From NCBI RefSeq assembly GCF_049860565.1, contig NZ_CP172056.1:1-64000 (forward strand): a stretch of 64,000 nt of DNA, given 5' to 3'. This document shows, one piece after another, positions 34,766 to 44,701 of this stretch. The translations under genes were made by a program, and so were the position numbers. The notes beneath the pieces are model-generated. The model saw nothing but the letters and a program-made list of their open reading frames with translations, ran no database searches and had not been told where the DNA came from. Position 1 is the stretch's first letter. Each line of letters opens with the position of its first letter. Source of the DNA: Desulfitobacterium_A nosdiversum. Its GTDB lineage: Bacteria > Bacillota > Desulfitobacteriia > Desulfitobacteriales > Desulfitobacteriaceae.

Positions 34766-35839
34766 TTAGAAAATATATTTAAGAACTTCTTTATGAATAA
34801 TCGGCTCGATTTCCGCCATAAGCTTCTGATCGCGCATCCCACTGCCCAGCTTAAGGTTTGCCTTATCGGTTTTAATAACAACGACGTCTTGGCCTTGCTC
34901 GATTTTCGCACTCGTTACCGGTATTCCGCTGACCTTGTCAAAAGTCATCATCAGATCAGGGAACGTTGCAAGTCGTTCACCGTTCTTCTCCAATGTCATA
35001 AACTCATTCCAGAACGTTAGTTCATATCCGTTAACCTCTACCGTTCCTACATCAAAGCCACCTGCCGTTACCAGCGTCAATTTATCAACTTTACCTTCAA
35101 CAACAATACTGCCTTGAAGAAACTCAGTTGCAGCTAGGATTGCATCCTTTGCCGATCGTTTAAGCCCTTTTGAGAAGGCCCGTCCGGTTTCTATAGCATG
35201 AGTCACCCCTCCGACAGCGCCATTTTTCCTGATATACCCGGCTTGAATCGGATTCCTGGCTACCGCTACTAAACCGCCGGCGATAACAGCCGTTTGTCTT
35301 ACCATTTTTCCGGTATTTTCGATGCTTCCTTGAAAAAAGCTCTCGATATAATTGCCCAACTCAGGATTTCCCCCGACGGCAGCCTGCGCCGCGACATAGC
35401 CTTCGAGCTTTTGCAGACTCATGCTTCCCATTGTTCCGGTAGGATGAGCCCGTCCATTGCAGGGCGCATCGATGAGGGGGATATCTAAGACGGCCGCTTG
35501 AATCCAGCCATTCACGGTGGCGTTGCCCCCGTTTTCATTGGTAATGATTCCGCCTACTTTAATACCCGTATTTTGTTCAAAAATCTGAACTGTTCTGACG
35601 TAATCCCGTGGTGTGACATATTTATCCAGTGCCGCTGGTGCACCGACAGCCGAAGCCGTAAGGATAACCTGATCATCTGCTATATCCGCAATATCTACGA
35701 GCTTGGGGGAACCATATTCAACGGCAATCTTGCCTGCAGTCATCCCGGATTCTCTCGGTCCTCCTCCGCCTCCGCCAAGAATCGTCCCGCCTAACACCGC
35801 ATAATTTAGAACTTCCTCATTCAACTTGACTCGTGCCAA
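34766..35839 (-). CDS. DUF917-family protein
   Basis: 357 aa with the Gly-rich N-terminus LGGTILGGGGGGPRESG and DAPCNGRAHPTG typical of DUF917, a family found beside hydantoinases and their transporters. The reaction is not established. TTG start with GGAGGTG upstream. In the middle of the cluster, between the racemase-like gene and AroM. Confidence 0.82.
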   Translation of the reverse strand: MARVKLNEEVLNYAVLGGTILGGGGGGPRESGMTAGKIAVEYGSPKLVDIADIADDQVILTASAVGAPAALDKYVTPRDYVRTVQIFEQNTGIKVGGIITNENGGNATVNGWIQAAVLDIPLIDAPCNGRAHPTGTMGSMSLQKLEGYVAAQAAVGGNPELGNYIESFFQGSIENTGKMVRQTAVIAGGLVAVARNPIQAGYIRKNGAVGGVTHAIETGRAFSKGLKRSAKDAILAATEFLQGSIVVEGKVDKLTLVTAGGFDVGTVEVNGYELTFWNEFMTLEKNGERLATFPDLMMTFDKVSGIPVTSAKIEQGQDVVVIKTDKANLKLGSGMRDQKLMAEIEPIIHKEVLKYIF

Positions 35840-35908
35840 ATCGAATCACCTCCAAGTCGACTCAATCTCTTTCATCGATATAAATTAAATAAGTGACTGA
35901 AGTCAATA

Positions 35909-36562
35909 TCATTCTTTTCTTAAGCATTCAAAATAGGTCATGAGTCCCTCGGCCATTACCGGATCAATAACAGGAATGTGACAAACCTGTTCAAGTTCTT
36001 TAGCAATTCCTATGGTTGACATTCCCGTACAGGCCAGGGCAATTACTTCTGCCCCTAGCTCCTTTAATTCCAACGCTTTAGCCGTTACGCTCTTTTTCCC
36101 CTCCGTAGTCGGCAGATCCAAAGTTGAATGAATCCCCTCAGGCAAACAATTTCCGACAATTCTATCTCCAAAGGTTTTACGATAGCCCCGCGGTATTTCT
36201 TCAGTTATGCCAAGAACACCAAAGGTTTGCCCATAACGTGTTGCCAGCAGGGCCGTTGATTCACCTGCCCCGATTACGGGAATACTCAGCTCTTCTCTCA
36301 GCTCCTTAACCGCCGGATCATTGGCACAGCTGACTACGATAGCATCAAGGCCCTGCCATTCCTTCGCAAGCTTTATGATCTTCGGTACCGCAAGCTGTTC
36401 CGTTTGCTCATCATGAATGCCTGTCGGCTGAGCATCAATACATCTCGATTCAACCTGTAATTCCGGAAAATAGTGCTCAATGAGCTGTCCATGAAGATTG
36501 AGCATCTGTTCGTCACTCAACGTGACCACGCGAATAAGACCTATCTTAAAATGCGGATTCAA
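35909..36562 (-). CDS. Aspartate/glutamate/hydantoin racemase-family protein
   Basis: 217 aa. Two catalytic-type Cys are present, in VSCANDP (about residue 80) and ALACTGMST (about 180), as in cofactor-independent racemases; GHxDP-like details favour the hydantoin racemase branch. A TTG at 36562 follows AAGGGGTG, whereas the ATG at 36586 has no site. With DUF917 and DUF1177 neighbours, the substrate may be a hydantoin or a D-amino acid. Confidence 0.78.
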   Translation of the reverse strand: MNPHFKIGLIRVVTLSDEQMLNLHGQLIEHYFPELQVESRCIDAQPTGIHDEQTEQLAVPKIIKLAKEWQGLDAIVVSCANDPAVKELREELSIPVIGAGESTALLATRYGQTFGVLGITEEIPRGYRKTFGDRIVGNCLPEGIHSTLDLPTTEGKKSVTAKALELKELGAEVIALACTGMSTIGIAKELEQVCHIPVIDPVMAEGLMTYFECLRKE

Positions 36563-36595
36563 TATTCCCACCCCTTTATTCGTCATATTTAATCG

Positions 36596-36640
36596 TAAAA
36601 AAGGGCTAGGTCTTATTGTTATATAAGCCTAGCCTTTGCT
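36596..36640 (-). terminator. Intra-operon hairpin with GGCTAGG core
   Basis: GGCTAGGCTTA pairs with AAGACCTAGCC on the - strand, followed by CTTTTTTAC. It shares core and T-run with 34725-34764, so the operon has two copies of one attenuator-like hairpin. Confidence 0.6.
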
Positions 36641-36673
36641 GCAAAATCGTTTACACCTCTTCGAAAAAGACGT

Positions 36674-37609
36674 TTATCTTCCCAAAGTTTGCAGGTGATT
36701 CATTGAGCCATATTTGGCCACGATTTTTTCATATTCTTCTTGATCATAAAAGTGACATTGGCCTCTTCCAAAGTATTTTGCAACCTCCAGCATGTATCTG
36801 CCGGCTTCTTCCATATCCATTAAATGACTTGCTCCGGAAGCTGATCCCGAAACAGGTGCTTCGGTCGTTATGGCTACGCCGACTACAGGCGCTGCCGTCG
36901 CTGTTGCAGGTTGAAGAATGCTATTGAGATGATATAAATCATTGCCATACGGCGTAATATCTTGAGTCGATAACGCAAATACAAAGGGCAGCCGTCCGGT
37001 AGTCGTTTGCATGAGATTAAGAAGATCATCACTGACTTTCAAGATATAGCCATCCTTGACGGTCGGCGAAATCGCAAATCCGCGGGTATTGATAATCTTA
37101 TTGCCTTTCGTCGTATCACAGGAAAGAATGGCATCTAATTCACCATCGACTTCTTCCTGATTAACTTCGGATATTTCCACAGGAGAGCCCATAAAGGGAA
37201 CCGGAAAATGAGGCTGAGTGGGAGCATCAGCGCAAATATGCGTACTTACAACGACATCGCCCTCCAAACAGTCTCCTTTTTGCTGCATATCCAGCAATTT
37301 GGCAGCTACAGCCAGAGCGACCAAAGCTCCGTCTCCATCCGATACCATGCCGATAATCTCGGGCCGGGCCCCAAGTCCGCCCAGTCTTCCCAAGATACCT
37401 AAGGTCGGGGCATTGCCACCGCTGACCTTACCTTTTTTTCCTGCTATGCGAACACGGATAAAATCCGTGCTTCCCTGAGCACCCGTAATTTTCTTGACGG
37501 CAACATCTTTTGCATTATACTGCTTCTCTAAAAATTCCTTAACCCCATTTCCGTTGGCATCTGCGCGATCAACGAGTTCATAAATCTCCATCAACTGTTT
37601 CACTAACAT
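36674..37609 (-). CDS. DUF1177-family protein
   Basis: 311 aa. Segments such as DFIRVRIAGKKG, NAPTLGILGRLGGLGARPE and DGALVALAVAAKLLDM match the DUF1177 family, of unknown reaction, which recurs in this gene neighbourhood with DUF917 and AroM. ATG at 37609 has GAGGAG eight bases upstream; an earlier TTG is less likely. Confidence 0.8.
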   Translation of the reverse strand: MLVKQLMEIYELVDRADANGNGVKEFLEKQYNAKDVAVKKITGAQGSTDFIRVRIAGKKGKVSGGNAPTLGILGRLGGLGARPEIIGMVSDGDGALVALAVAAKLLDMQQKGDCLEGDVVVSTHICADAPTQPHFPVPFMGSPVEISEVNQEEVDGELDAILSCDTTKGNKIINTRGFAISPTVKDGYILKVSDDLLNLMQTTTGRLPFVFALSTQDITPYGNDLYHLNSILQPATATAAPVVGVAITTEAPVSGSASGASHLMDMEEAGRYMLEVAKYFGRGQCHFYDQEEYEKIVAKYGSMNHLQTLGR

Positions 37610-37651
37610 TGGCAATTCTCCTCAAATTTTAATATCTGCATTTTATTCGTT

Positions 37652-38614
37652 TTAATATAAATGGCAGGCCAAAAAGTGCTCAGGGAATACTTCTCTCCAC
37701 ACGGGTGCTTCACACCGGCAGATTTCTTTCGCCATGGGACACCGAGTATGAAAGGTACATCCCGGCGGCGGACTTGAAGGATTGGGAACATCCCCGCTTA
37801 AAACAATCTGATTTTTGGGAGCGTCCGGATCGGGAACCGGAACCGCTGACATAAGTGCCTTTGTATAAGGATGAAGAGGTTCTCTGAAAAGTTCCTTCGT
37901 TGAGGCTAACTCAACCATTCTCCCCAAATACATAACCCCGACTTGAGTACTAATAAACTGAACAACCGATAGATCATGGGAGATAAACATATAGGTGAGA
38001 GAAAATTGATCCTGAAGGTCCCTCATAAGATTAAGCACCTGAGATTGGATTGAAACGTCAAGTGCAGATACGGGTTCATCACAGACGATAAACTCCGGAT
38101 TAAGGGTTAGAGCTCTGGCAATTCCAATCCTCTGACGCTGTCCCCCTGAAAATTCATGAGGATAGCGTTGGGCATGATAGCTGGAAAGCCCGACAACCTC
38201 CAGCAGATTCGCCACTTTGTTTTTCACTTCAGCTTCCGGAAGTTTCATATGAGTCCGTATCGGCTCTTCCAAAATCTTTTGGATGGTCCATTTGGGATCC
38301 AATGAAGCAAACGGATCTTGGAATACAATCTGCATATGGGTTCGAAAACGCCGGAGTTCCTCTGGTTTTAAGCTGCGTATATCCGTCCCGTTAAAAAGAA
38401 TTTCACCCTCAGTCGGCTCTATTAAGCGTAGAATAGCCCGACCTGTCGTCGATTTCCCGCAGCCGGATTCGCCGACAATTCCTAAGGTTTCTCCCTTTTT
38501 AATATTAAAACTAACCCCATCAACGGCTTTGACCGCCCCAACCTGTTTGCCCAATATGCCTTTGCGAATCGGAAAATATTTTTTTAATTGAGTTACTTCC
38601 AATAATGCACTCAT
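37652..38614 (-). CDS. Dipeptide/oligopeptide ABC transporter ATPase (DppF/OppF type)
   Basis: 320 aa. Walker A GESGCGKST, signature FSGGQRQRIGIARAL, Walker B FIVCDEPVSALD, and the C-terminal oligo_HPY extension with a cysteine set (GCTFHTRCPMAKEICRC) that can hold an Fe-S cluster. ATG at 38614 overlaps the stop of the partner ATPase (ATGA); AGGAGG precedes it. Confidence 0.92.
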   Translation of the reverse strand: MSALLEVTQLKKYFPIRKGILGKQVGAVKAVDGVSFNIKKGETLGIVGESGCGKSTTGRAILRLIEPTEGEILFNGTDIRSLKPEELRRFRTHMQIVFQDPFASLDPKWTIQKILEEPIRTHMKLPEAEVKNKVANLLEVVGLSSYHAQRYPHEFSGGQRQRIGIARALTLNPEFIVCDEPVSALDVSIQSQVLNLMRDLQDQFSLTYMFISHDLSVVQFISTQVGVMYLGRMVELASTKELFREPLHPYTKALMSAVPVPDPDAPKNQIVLSGDVPNPSSPPPGCTFHTRCPMAKEICRCEAPVWREVFPEHFLACHLY

Positions 38615-39588
38615 GAATCTTCCTCCTGACAAAGCAGACATCGGCAATAGTGTTGATGGCCTAAATCGGCCAGTTCAGGTTTGATCTGCTCACAGCGATC
38701 CATCTTAATAGCACAGCGCGGAGCGAAACGACATCCTTTGGGCATATTCAACGGGTTAGGCACTTGACCTGGAATCGATTCCAGCCTCTCCTGGCCGCCG
38801 TCAAGCCGAGGCAAAGAAGCCAACAGTCCTTTTGTATAGGGATGTTTTGGATGGTTAAATAATTCTTTGACCTCTGCCTCTTCGACAATCTGGCCTGCGT
38901 ACATAACAACAACCCTTTTACACATTTCAGCGACTACCCCAAGGTCATGGGTAATGAGCAAGATCGCCGTCCCTTTTTCCGCTTGAAGCTTACGCATGAG
39001 GTTAAGAATCTGAGCCTGAATTGTAACATCCAATGCAGTCGTCGGCTCGTCTGCAATCAAGACACTCGGATTACAGGCCATAGCCATAGCAATCATCACC
39101 CGTTGCCGCATCCCGCCCGATAGCTCGTGGGGATATTCTTTAGCAATTGCCTCCGGTCTGGGAATTCCGACAAGTCGTAAAAGCTCTACGGCCTTCTTCC
39201 ATGCTTCCGTTTTGTTCAGTTTTAGATGAAATTGGAGTGCTTCCGCAATCTGATTTCCAATTTTAAACACAGGATTTAATGAGGTCATCGGCTCCTGAAA
39301 AATCATTGCCATTTGATTGCCGCGGATTTGCTGCATCTGAGTCTCTGTCATGGCCAACACATTTTTTCCGTTAAATTTGATTTCTTGAGCAGAAACTCGG
39401 CTTTGCCCCTTGGGTAAAAGCCCCATGATGGAAAGCGAGGTTACACTTTTTCCACAGCCAGATTCACCGACGATTCCCAGCGTTTCACCAGGATAAAGGG
39501 TTAGATTAATACCATCGACGGCCCTTACCACTCCAACTGGGGTCTGAAATTCAGTTTTTAAATCTAAGACCTTCAATAGCGGCTCCAT
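38611..39588 (-). CDS. Dipeptide/oligopeptide ABC transporter ATPase (DppD/OppD type)
   Basis: 325 aa. Walker A GESGCGKSV, signature LSGGMRQRVMIAMA, Walker B VLIADEPTTALD and C-terminal GCRFAPRCAIKMDRCEQ. ATG at 39588 is chosen because GAAAGGGG is in place and the family begins MEPLLKV; upstream in-frame codons look non-coding. Partner of the DppF-type ATPase. Confidence 0.92.
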   Translation of the reverse strand: MEPLLKVLDLKTEFQTPVGVVRAVDGINLTLYPGETLGIVGESGCGKSVTSLSIMGLLPKGQSRVSAQEIKFNGKNVLAMTETQMQQIRGNQMAMIFQEPMTSLNPVFKIGNQIAEALQFHLKLNKTEAWKKAVELLRLVGIPRPEAIAKEYPHELSGGMRQRVMIAMAMACNPSVLIADEPTTALDVTIQAQILNLMRKLQAEKGTAILLITHDLGVVAEMCKRVVVMYAGQIVEEAEVKELFNHPKHPYTKGLLASLPRLDGGQERLESIPGQVPNPLNMPKGCRFAPRCAIKMDRCEQIKPELADLGHQHYCRCLLCQEEDS

Positions 39589-39650
39589 ATTGAATCCCCT
39601 TTCCTGCTTATTTTCTGACAGTCGCACGGAATTTTCTGGTTTTGCAAAGG

Positions 39651-40907
39651 TTATTTAGTCGTTCCCAGATATTCAAGAGCAGTTAAAGCATAAACTTTGG
39701 CGGACTCAATCAAATTTTGAATCGGTACGCGTTCATTAAAGGAATGAATTCCTGACAATTCAGCAGGTCCATATTGTAAAACCGGAATGCCATGCATACG
39801 GAAATAACGCGCATCACTTGAGGCCCATTGTAAGACTCCATAAGCATCTTCTTGAGTTACCTTAGCAATATTCTTAACCACAAGATCAACGATCTCATCT
39901 TTATCCGAGGTCCAATTTGCATTTCCATAAAAACCAAACGGTTTAGCTTCGGTCTCAATGCCTGCTTCACGCAATAAACGGTTTGCTTCAGCTAAAACCT
40001 CAGTATAATCCAACCCGAAAGGAACCCGTGAGTCCACCTGTACAGTGCAGCCATCAGCAACCATATTAACTTTGGTCCCGCCTTGAATCGTCCCAATGTT
40101 GACAGAAACATGATCGATGATATCACTTAAATCTTTGGGCTCTCTTTCCCGAATATATTTTTGGGTGATATCAATAATTCTCTGTTCCTCTTCAGGGATA
40201 TTCGGTTTCAGCTCCCAAAGCTTTTGGAGAGCCTGAATTCCCTTACAGGCCTTAACAATGGCACTATCTCCATTTAAAGGAGACAGACTGCCATGTCCTG
40301 GAACCCCTTTGACGGTAAACTCAAACCAACAGCTTCCCTTCTGTCCGATCGTGGGATTCAAACGCGAAGAAGGCTCGGCAATCAGCGCGGCTGTGCCTGT
40401 TATTAACCCTTGATCAAGAACCCAGGGTACGCCAAACTCTCCTCCCGTTTCCTCATCCGCTACAAGCAGCAGGGAAAGTTGACCGGCAAGCGGAATCCCT
40501 AAGCGGGCAAATAAAGCTACTGTAAAGAGAAGTCCGGCAACGCCGCCTTTCATATCACTGGCTCCCCGGCCATTGATATATCCGTCCTTGATGAGTCCGC
40601 TGAAAGGAGGTATTTCCCATCGGGATAAATCGCCTGCAGGTACGACATCGGTGTGACCGCAATATAGAAGATGCTTATCTCCTGGATTCCCGAGTGTGGA
40701 AACCAAATTTAACATCGTTTCATTCCCCGGATGTACAGTTGTGCTGATTCCCGATTCCTTCAAGTAGTTCATGATAAACTGACTGATGGGACGCGAATCT
40801 CCCGGTGGATTCTCATTGGTAAACTGTAAAAGCTTTGAACAGAGTTGAATCAACTCTTCCTGATTTTTATCGATCTCTTCGAGAACAAGTTCTTTCCAAT
40901 CTTTCAT
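39651..40907 (-). CDS. M20-family metallopeptidase (ArgE/DapE/CPG2 class)
   Basis: 418 aa two-zinc amidohydrolase. YCGHTDVVPAG holds the first zinc His and Asp, RGASDMKGG the bridging Asp, DEETGGEFG the catalytic Glu pair, and ELSGIHSFNE the last His. It would hydrolyse the amide of an N-acyl amino acid or small peptide brought in by the transporter encoded around it. ATG at 40907, AGAGGTG upstream. Confidence 0.9.
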   Translation of the reverse strand: MKDWKELVLEEIDKNQEELIQLCSKLLQFTNENPPGDSRPISQFIMNYLKESGISTTVHPGNETMLNLVSTLGNPGDKHLLYCGHTDVVPAGDLSRWEIPPFSGLIKDGYINGRGASDMKGGVAGLLFTVALFARLGIPLAGQLSLLLVADEETGGEFGVPWVLDQGLITGTAALIAEPSSRLNPTIGQKGSCWFEFTVKGVPGHGSLSPLNGDSAIVKACKGIQALQKLWELKPNIPEEEQRIIDITQKYIREREPKDLSDIIDHVSVNIGTIQGGTKVNMVADGCTVQVDSRVPFGLDYTEVLAEANRLLREAGIETEAKPFGFYGNANWTSDKDEIVDLVVKNIAKVTQEDAYGVLQWASSDARYFRMHGIPVLQYGPAELSGIHSFNERVPIQNLIESAKVYALTALEYLGTTK

Positions 40908-40961
40908 CAAAAAAACACCTCTAAAACTGATTCATTTCCCCATGAATGTAAACCATAATTC

Positions 40962-40997
40962 TTAAAATTACCCCCGGTCTTCGGAACCGGGGGTAAT
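40962..40997 (-). terminator. Terminator-like hairpin after the peptide-binding protein gene
   Basis: ATTACCCCCGGT pairs with ACCGGGGGTAAT and is followed by TTTTAAG on the - strand. Such a leak-through hairpin often lets a binding protein be made in excess over downstream genes. Confidence 0.75.
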
Positions 40998-41010
40998 CAT
41001 CGAGTATGCC

Positions 41011-42579
41011 TTACTTCGATAACGAATAGAAGCGGATAATTTCATCAGGGTAGAAGATATAACCCTTCAGGTTTTTGCTCATCCCTACAACCCGGTTGTA
41101 CTCATATAGATAAACCCAAGGTGCATCCGTTGTAATGATTTGTTGTGCCTGTTTATATAACTCGTTGCGCTTTGCTTGATCCGGTTCGACATTCGCTTGT
41201 TCCCAGAGCTTATCCACCTGAGCATTTTGGTAGTTGCCATAGTTGGACGAACCTTTGCTGTAGAGCAGGAAGCCTAAATGATAACCCGGGTCATTGACGA
41301 AAGAAGTCCATTTGGATATATAAGCCGTGAGATTATGGGTTTTTTGGGCCTCTAAGAATTGTGCACGAGCCATGTTTTGGATGTTCATCTTAACTCCGAT
41401 TTTCGCCAATTCAGCTTGAATGAGTACTGCATCATCCTGCCAATCCTGGAATCCGGAACCCAAGGTGAAGTCAAAGCTAAATCCATTTTCATAGCCGGCT
41501 TCTTTTAGCAGCTGTTTTGCTTTATCTAAGTCGTATTTATAAACAAAACCTGCATCGGTGAAGCCTGGAGTATTGCTGGCTACTGCACTCTTCATTTGTT
41601 TTGCTTGATCATACATGACATCATGAACTAATTTGTCATAAGGGATAGCATACGAAATCGCTTGACGTACTTTTGGATTATCAAAGGGTTTAACTTTCGT
41701 GTTAAATGCGAGGTAGAGAATACGGTTACTTGCATCGGAACGTACGATTAAATTAGCATTTTTCTTTAAGTCGGCAACATTTTGAGTCGGGATTTCAATC
41801 GCCATATCGGCATCTCCTTTGTCAAGGAGAGTCACACGGTTTGAAGGTTCCTTAATAAATTTCGTCGTCACTTTACTAATTTTTGCAGCTCCCTGCCAAT
41901 AATTCGGGTTTGCTGTAAAGACGGCTTCTGTCGCCGGGTCCCATTTTTCTACCTTGTAAGGGCCCGATCCAGCCGCATTGTTTTTCAGGTAATCTGCTCC
42001 TTTGTCTTTGACGACGGCAGGGTCAATAATAGAGAAGTTATACATCGCTATGATTTGTAAAAAGTTATGATTCGGTTGACTGAGTTTAATTTCAACGGTT
42101 TTGTCATCTTTCGCTGTGCAGGATTCGATCTCAGCCATTCCATAAAGGAAAGAACCCGACTTGGAATTCTTAACGTGGTCTAAAGACCAAACAACGGCTT
42201 GTGCATTAACGGGGTTGCCGCTTTGGAATTTGGCATTGTCTTGCAATGTAAACGTATACGTCTTTTGGTCATCAGACACTTTCCATTCCTTAGCCAGCAT
42301 CGGCTTAAGTTCTTCAGTATTTGCAATATCTGCGCCATTCACATTTTTTACACCATACGTGATTAACTGGTCATAAGCTGCCACAACAAGCGTATCTGAC
42401 GTTAAGTCATTGGCCTCGGCTGGGTCCATTGTTTGGCCTCCATCGGAATAAGCAAGCACGATTTCTTTTCCGGCTGCACCCGCTGCGTTATTGGCTTGAT
42501 TCGCATTGGTGCCGCAGCCTGCCGCAGTTATAAGCATCGCTGACGCTAGAACAACAGCCAACCATTTTGTTTTCTTCAT
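41011..42579 (-). CDS. Peptide ABC transporter substrate-binding lipoprotein
   Basis: 522 aa, family 5 extracellular binding protein (DppA/OppA). Lipobox ITAAGCGTN; mature protein starts with KEIVLAYSDGGQTMDPAEANDL. Contains the family stretch VDHVKNSKSG-like and RQAISYAIPYDKL. GGGGG before the ATG. Encoded between the permeases and the ATPases, in the order B-C-A-(M20)-D-F. Confidence 0.92.
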   Translation of the reverse strand: MKKTKWLAVVLASAMLITAAGCGTNANQANNAAGAAGKEIVLAYSDGGQTMDPAEANDLTSDTLVVAAYDQLITYGVKNVNGADIANTEELKPMLAKEWKVSDDQKTYTFTLQDNAKFQSGNPVNAQAVVWSLDHVKNSKSGSFLYGMAEIESCTAKDDKTVEIKLSQPNHNFLQIIAMYNFSIIDPAVVKDKGADYLKNNAAGSGPYKVEKWDPATEAVFTANPNYWQGAAKISKVTTKFIKEPSNRVTLLDKGDADMAIEIPTQNVADLKKNANLIVRSDASNRILYLAFNTKVKPFDNPKVRQAISYAIPYDKLVHDVMYDQAKQMKSAVASNTPGFTDAGFVYKYDLDKAKQLLKEAGYENGFSFDFTLGSGFQDWQDDAVLIQAELAKIGVKMNIQNMARAQFLEAQKTHNLTAYISKWTSFVNDPGYHLGFLLYSKGSSNYGNYQNAQVDKLWEQANVEPDQAKRNELYKQAQQIITTDAPWVYLYEYNRVVGMSKNLKGYIFYPDEIIRFYSLSK

Positions 42580-42618
42580 AACTATCCCCCATTCAAAGTA
42601 TGTTTTTTATTATTGATT

Positions 42619-43509
42619 CTATTTACCGGTACGAATCCGGGGATCAAGAACATCCCGTAAACCGTCCCCCAGCAAATTAAACCCTAAAATTGAGGTAGCA
42701 ATCGCTAATCCAGGAAAAGTAACGATCCACCATTGTCCTGAAATAATGTATTCCCGGCCTTCGGAAATCATCGCTCCCCACTCAGCCGTAGGCGGCTTTA
42801 CGCCAAGTCCCAAGAAGCTGAGACTTGCAGCAGTAAGAATGGCAAATCCTAAACCCAAGGTTGCTCGAACAAGTAAAGGAGCAAGTGCATTCGGGAAAAT
42901 ATGCTTTCGAAGAATGACACTGTCTTTCACCCCAATTGCCCGGCCGGCCTCAACAAATTCCTTTTCGCGAAGCGAAACGGTCTGTCCGAACATCAGACGT
43001 GCGAACTCCGGAATTCCGACAATTCCGACCGCAATCATGGCACTGATTAAACCAGGTCCAATCGAAGCCGCAATGGCCATCGCTAAAATCAAGGAAGGAA
43101 AGGCTAAAAGGGTATCCATCACACGCATGATGACGTTTCCCAATTTACCGCCATAGTACCCCGCAATCCCGCCTAGAGGAATTCCGATGCAGCAGGAAAT
43201 TCCGACTCCAATTAGCCCTGTCCATAAAGAAATTCTTGCACCATAGATCACTCGGCTGATGATGTCCCGGCCAAAGTTGTCTGTACCCATCCAGTGTGCC
43301 ACACTTGGAGCCTGGAGCTTAATCGCCGTATTTGTCGCAATTGGGCTATAGGGAGCAACGATAGGAGCAAATAGTGCAACAAGGGTCCAGAGCAAAATGA
43401 AAAATAAACCTATTACGGCAAGACGGTTTTTGAGGAGAAGTCTAAAAAAGGAATTGGGTTTAGACGCAGAATTGTTTATTGAAGATGAATTTTCAGCGAT
43501 GCTCAACAT
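42619..43509 (-). CDS. Peptide ABC transporter permease (DppC type)
   Basis: 296 aa with six membrane helices, an N-terminal extension and the EAA loop EAGRAIGVKDSVILRKHIFPNAL. ATG at 43509 has TGAGGG upstream; the GTG at 43521 has none. Confidence 0.9.
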   Translation of the reverse strand: MLSIAENSSSINNSASKPNSFFRLLLKNRLAVIGLFFILLWTLVALFAPIVAPYSPIATNTAIKLQAPSVAHWMGTDNFGRDIISRVIYGARISLWTGLIGVGISCCIGIPLGGIAGYYGGKLGNVIMRVMDTLLAFPSLILAMAIAASIGPGLISAMIAVGIVGIPEFARLMFGQTVSLREKEFVEAGRAIGVKDSVILRKHIFPNALAPLLVRATLGLGFAILTAASLSFLGLGVKPPTAEWGAMISEGREYIISGQWWIVTFPGLAIATSILGFNLLGDGLRDVLDPRIRTGK

Positions 43510-43527
43510 ATGATCCCTCACTTAGAA

Positions 43528-44538
43528 CTATTCATAACGGATTCTCGGATCAATCAGCCCGTAAATCAGATCGACACTTAAATTGATCAACATATAAATT
43601 ATTGCGCTGACAAGTGTAAATCCCTGAATTGGAGCATAATCTGTTGCCAATATCGATTCGGTAATATAGCTTCCGACCCCAGGCCACGAAAAAATCGTTT
43701 CTGTAATAACGGCTCCGCCGATAAGGTATCCAAACTGCAGTCCTAAGATTGTCAAGGTTGGAATCAAAGCATTGACCAAAGCGTGTTTATAAATGACAAT
43801 TCTCTCAGGAAGGCCTTTGGCCCGAGCAGTTCTAACATAATCCAACCCGATAACCTCAAGCATGCTGGAGCGAACCATCCGCGCGACAATCGCTATCGTT
43901 CCCGTCGATAAGCAGATTGCTGGGAGAATAATATGACTGATCGATTGTTTCAGAGCCACCATATCTCCAGAAAGCAGACTATCGAGAATATACAATCCTG
44001 TAAGATGTGTAGGTGGGTTGATATCTTGTCCAATCCTTCCCATCGGTGCCGGACTCCAACCTAATTTAGCATAAAAGATATAGATCAAAACCAAACCCAG
44101 CCAAAAAATCGGAATTGCTGCGCCGATCAAAGATAAAACACGAGAAACATGATCTACTGCTGAATTTTTTCGGGTCGCTGAAATCACACCCACCGGAATC
44201 GCAAAGCAAACCGCAATAAACATGCTGACTAAGGTTAATTCAAGGGTTGCAGGAAACCGTGTCGCAAAATCCTGAGCAACCAAATGCCCCGTATGCCAAG
44301 CCGTACCTAAATTCCCTCTTCCCAGCTGTTGAATATAATGAAAAAACTGCAAATAAAGCGGATCCTTCAAGCCCATTGAGATTCGAATGTTTTCGATCAC
44401 GTCAGGCGGTGCTTGCTCACCTGCTATCATCACAGCAGGATCTCCCGGCAAGACACGAGACAAAATAAACGTAATCAATATAATGCCCAACACCCCAGGA
44501 ATAGCATAGAGTAGGCGCTTTAAAACATACCTGATCAA
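43528..44538 (-). CDS. Peptide ABC transporter permease (DppB type)
   Basis: About 336 aa with six helices and EAA loop RTARAKGLPERIVIYKHALVNAL. I favour the TTG at 44538, nine bases after AAAGGG, giving the usual MIRYVLKRLLYAIPG start; a TTG 18 bases earlier is possible. First structural gene of the cluster, downstream of pucR. Confidence 0.9.
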   Translation of the reverse strand: MIRYVLKRLLYAIPGVLGIILITFILSRVLPGDPAVMIAGEQAPPDVIENIRISMGLKDPLYLQFFHYIQQLGRGNLGTAWHTGHLVAQDFATRFPATLELTLVSMFIAVCFAIPVGVISATRKNSAVDHVSRVLSLIGAAIPIFWLGLVLIYIFYAKLGWSPAPMGRIGQDINPPTHLTGLYILDSLLSGDMVALKQSISHIILPAICLSTGTIAIVARMVRSSMLEVIGLDYVRTARAKGLPERIVIYKHALVNALIPTLTILGLQFGYLIGGAVITETIFSWPGVGSYITESILATDYAPIQGFTLVSAIIYMLINLSVDLIYGLIDPRIRYE

Positions 44539-44598
44539 GCGATTCAGCCCTTTCAACTTTCTACCCGTAAATATATAATGTTATTGTATCTGAACAGT

Positions 44599-44608
44599 TT
44601 GTATACAA
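44599..44608. promoter_or_regulatory. TTGTATACAA palindrome before the dpp genes
   Basis: A 10-bp perfect palindrome lies 60 bp upstream of dppB, where the promoter of the peptide cluster is expected. It shares the GTATAC core with the nitrogen boxes but no -10 lies 44 or 34 bases away, so it may serve another regulator such as the adjacent PucR. Confidence 0.4.
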
Positions 44609-44623
44609 CCACGTTCTGTATTA

Positions 44624-44674
44624 CAAAAAAAGAAAGGATCATTTATGTTAAATGCACAAATGACCCTTTTTAAG
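44624..44674 (-). terminator. Terminator of pucR
   Basis: AAAGGGTCATTTGTGCA pairs imperfectly with CATAAATGATCCTTT and is followed by CTTTTTTTG on the - strand. It separates pucR from the peptide cluster. Confidence 0.75.
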
Positions 44675-44701
44675 TATACCCCTTTCTATCGACGTATATA
44701 T

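Noticed and set aside
44674..44679. A further GTATAC near the pucR terminator
   Set aside because: No -10 hexamer at 44 or 34 bases on either side; probably chance.
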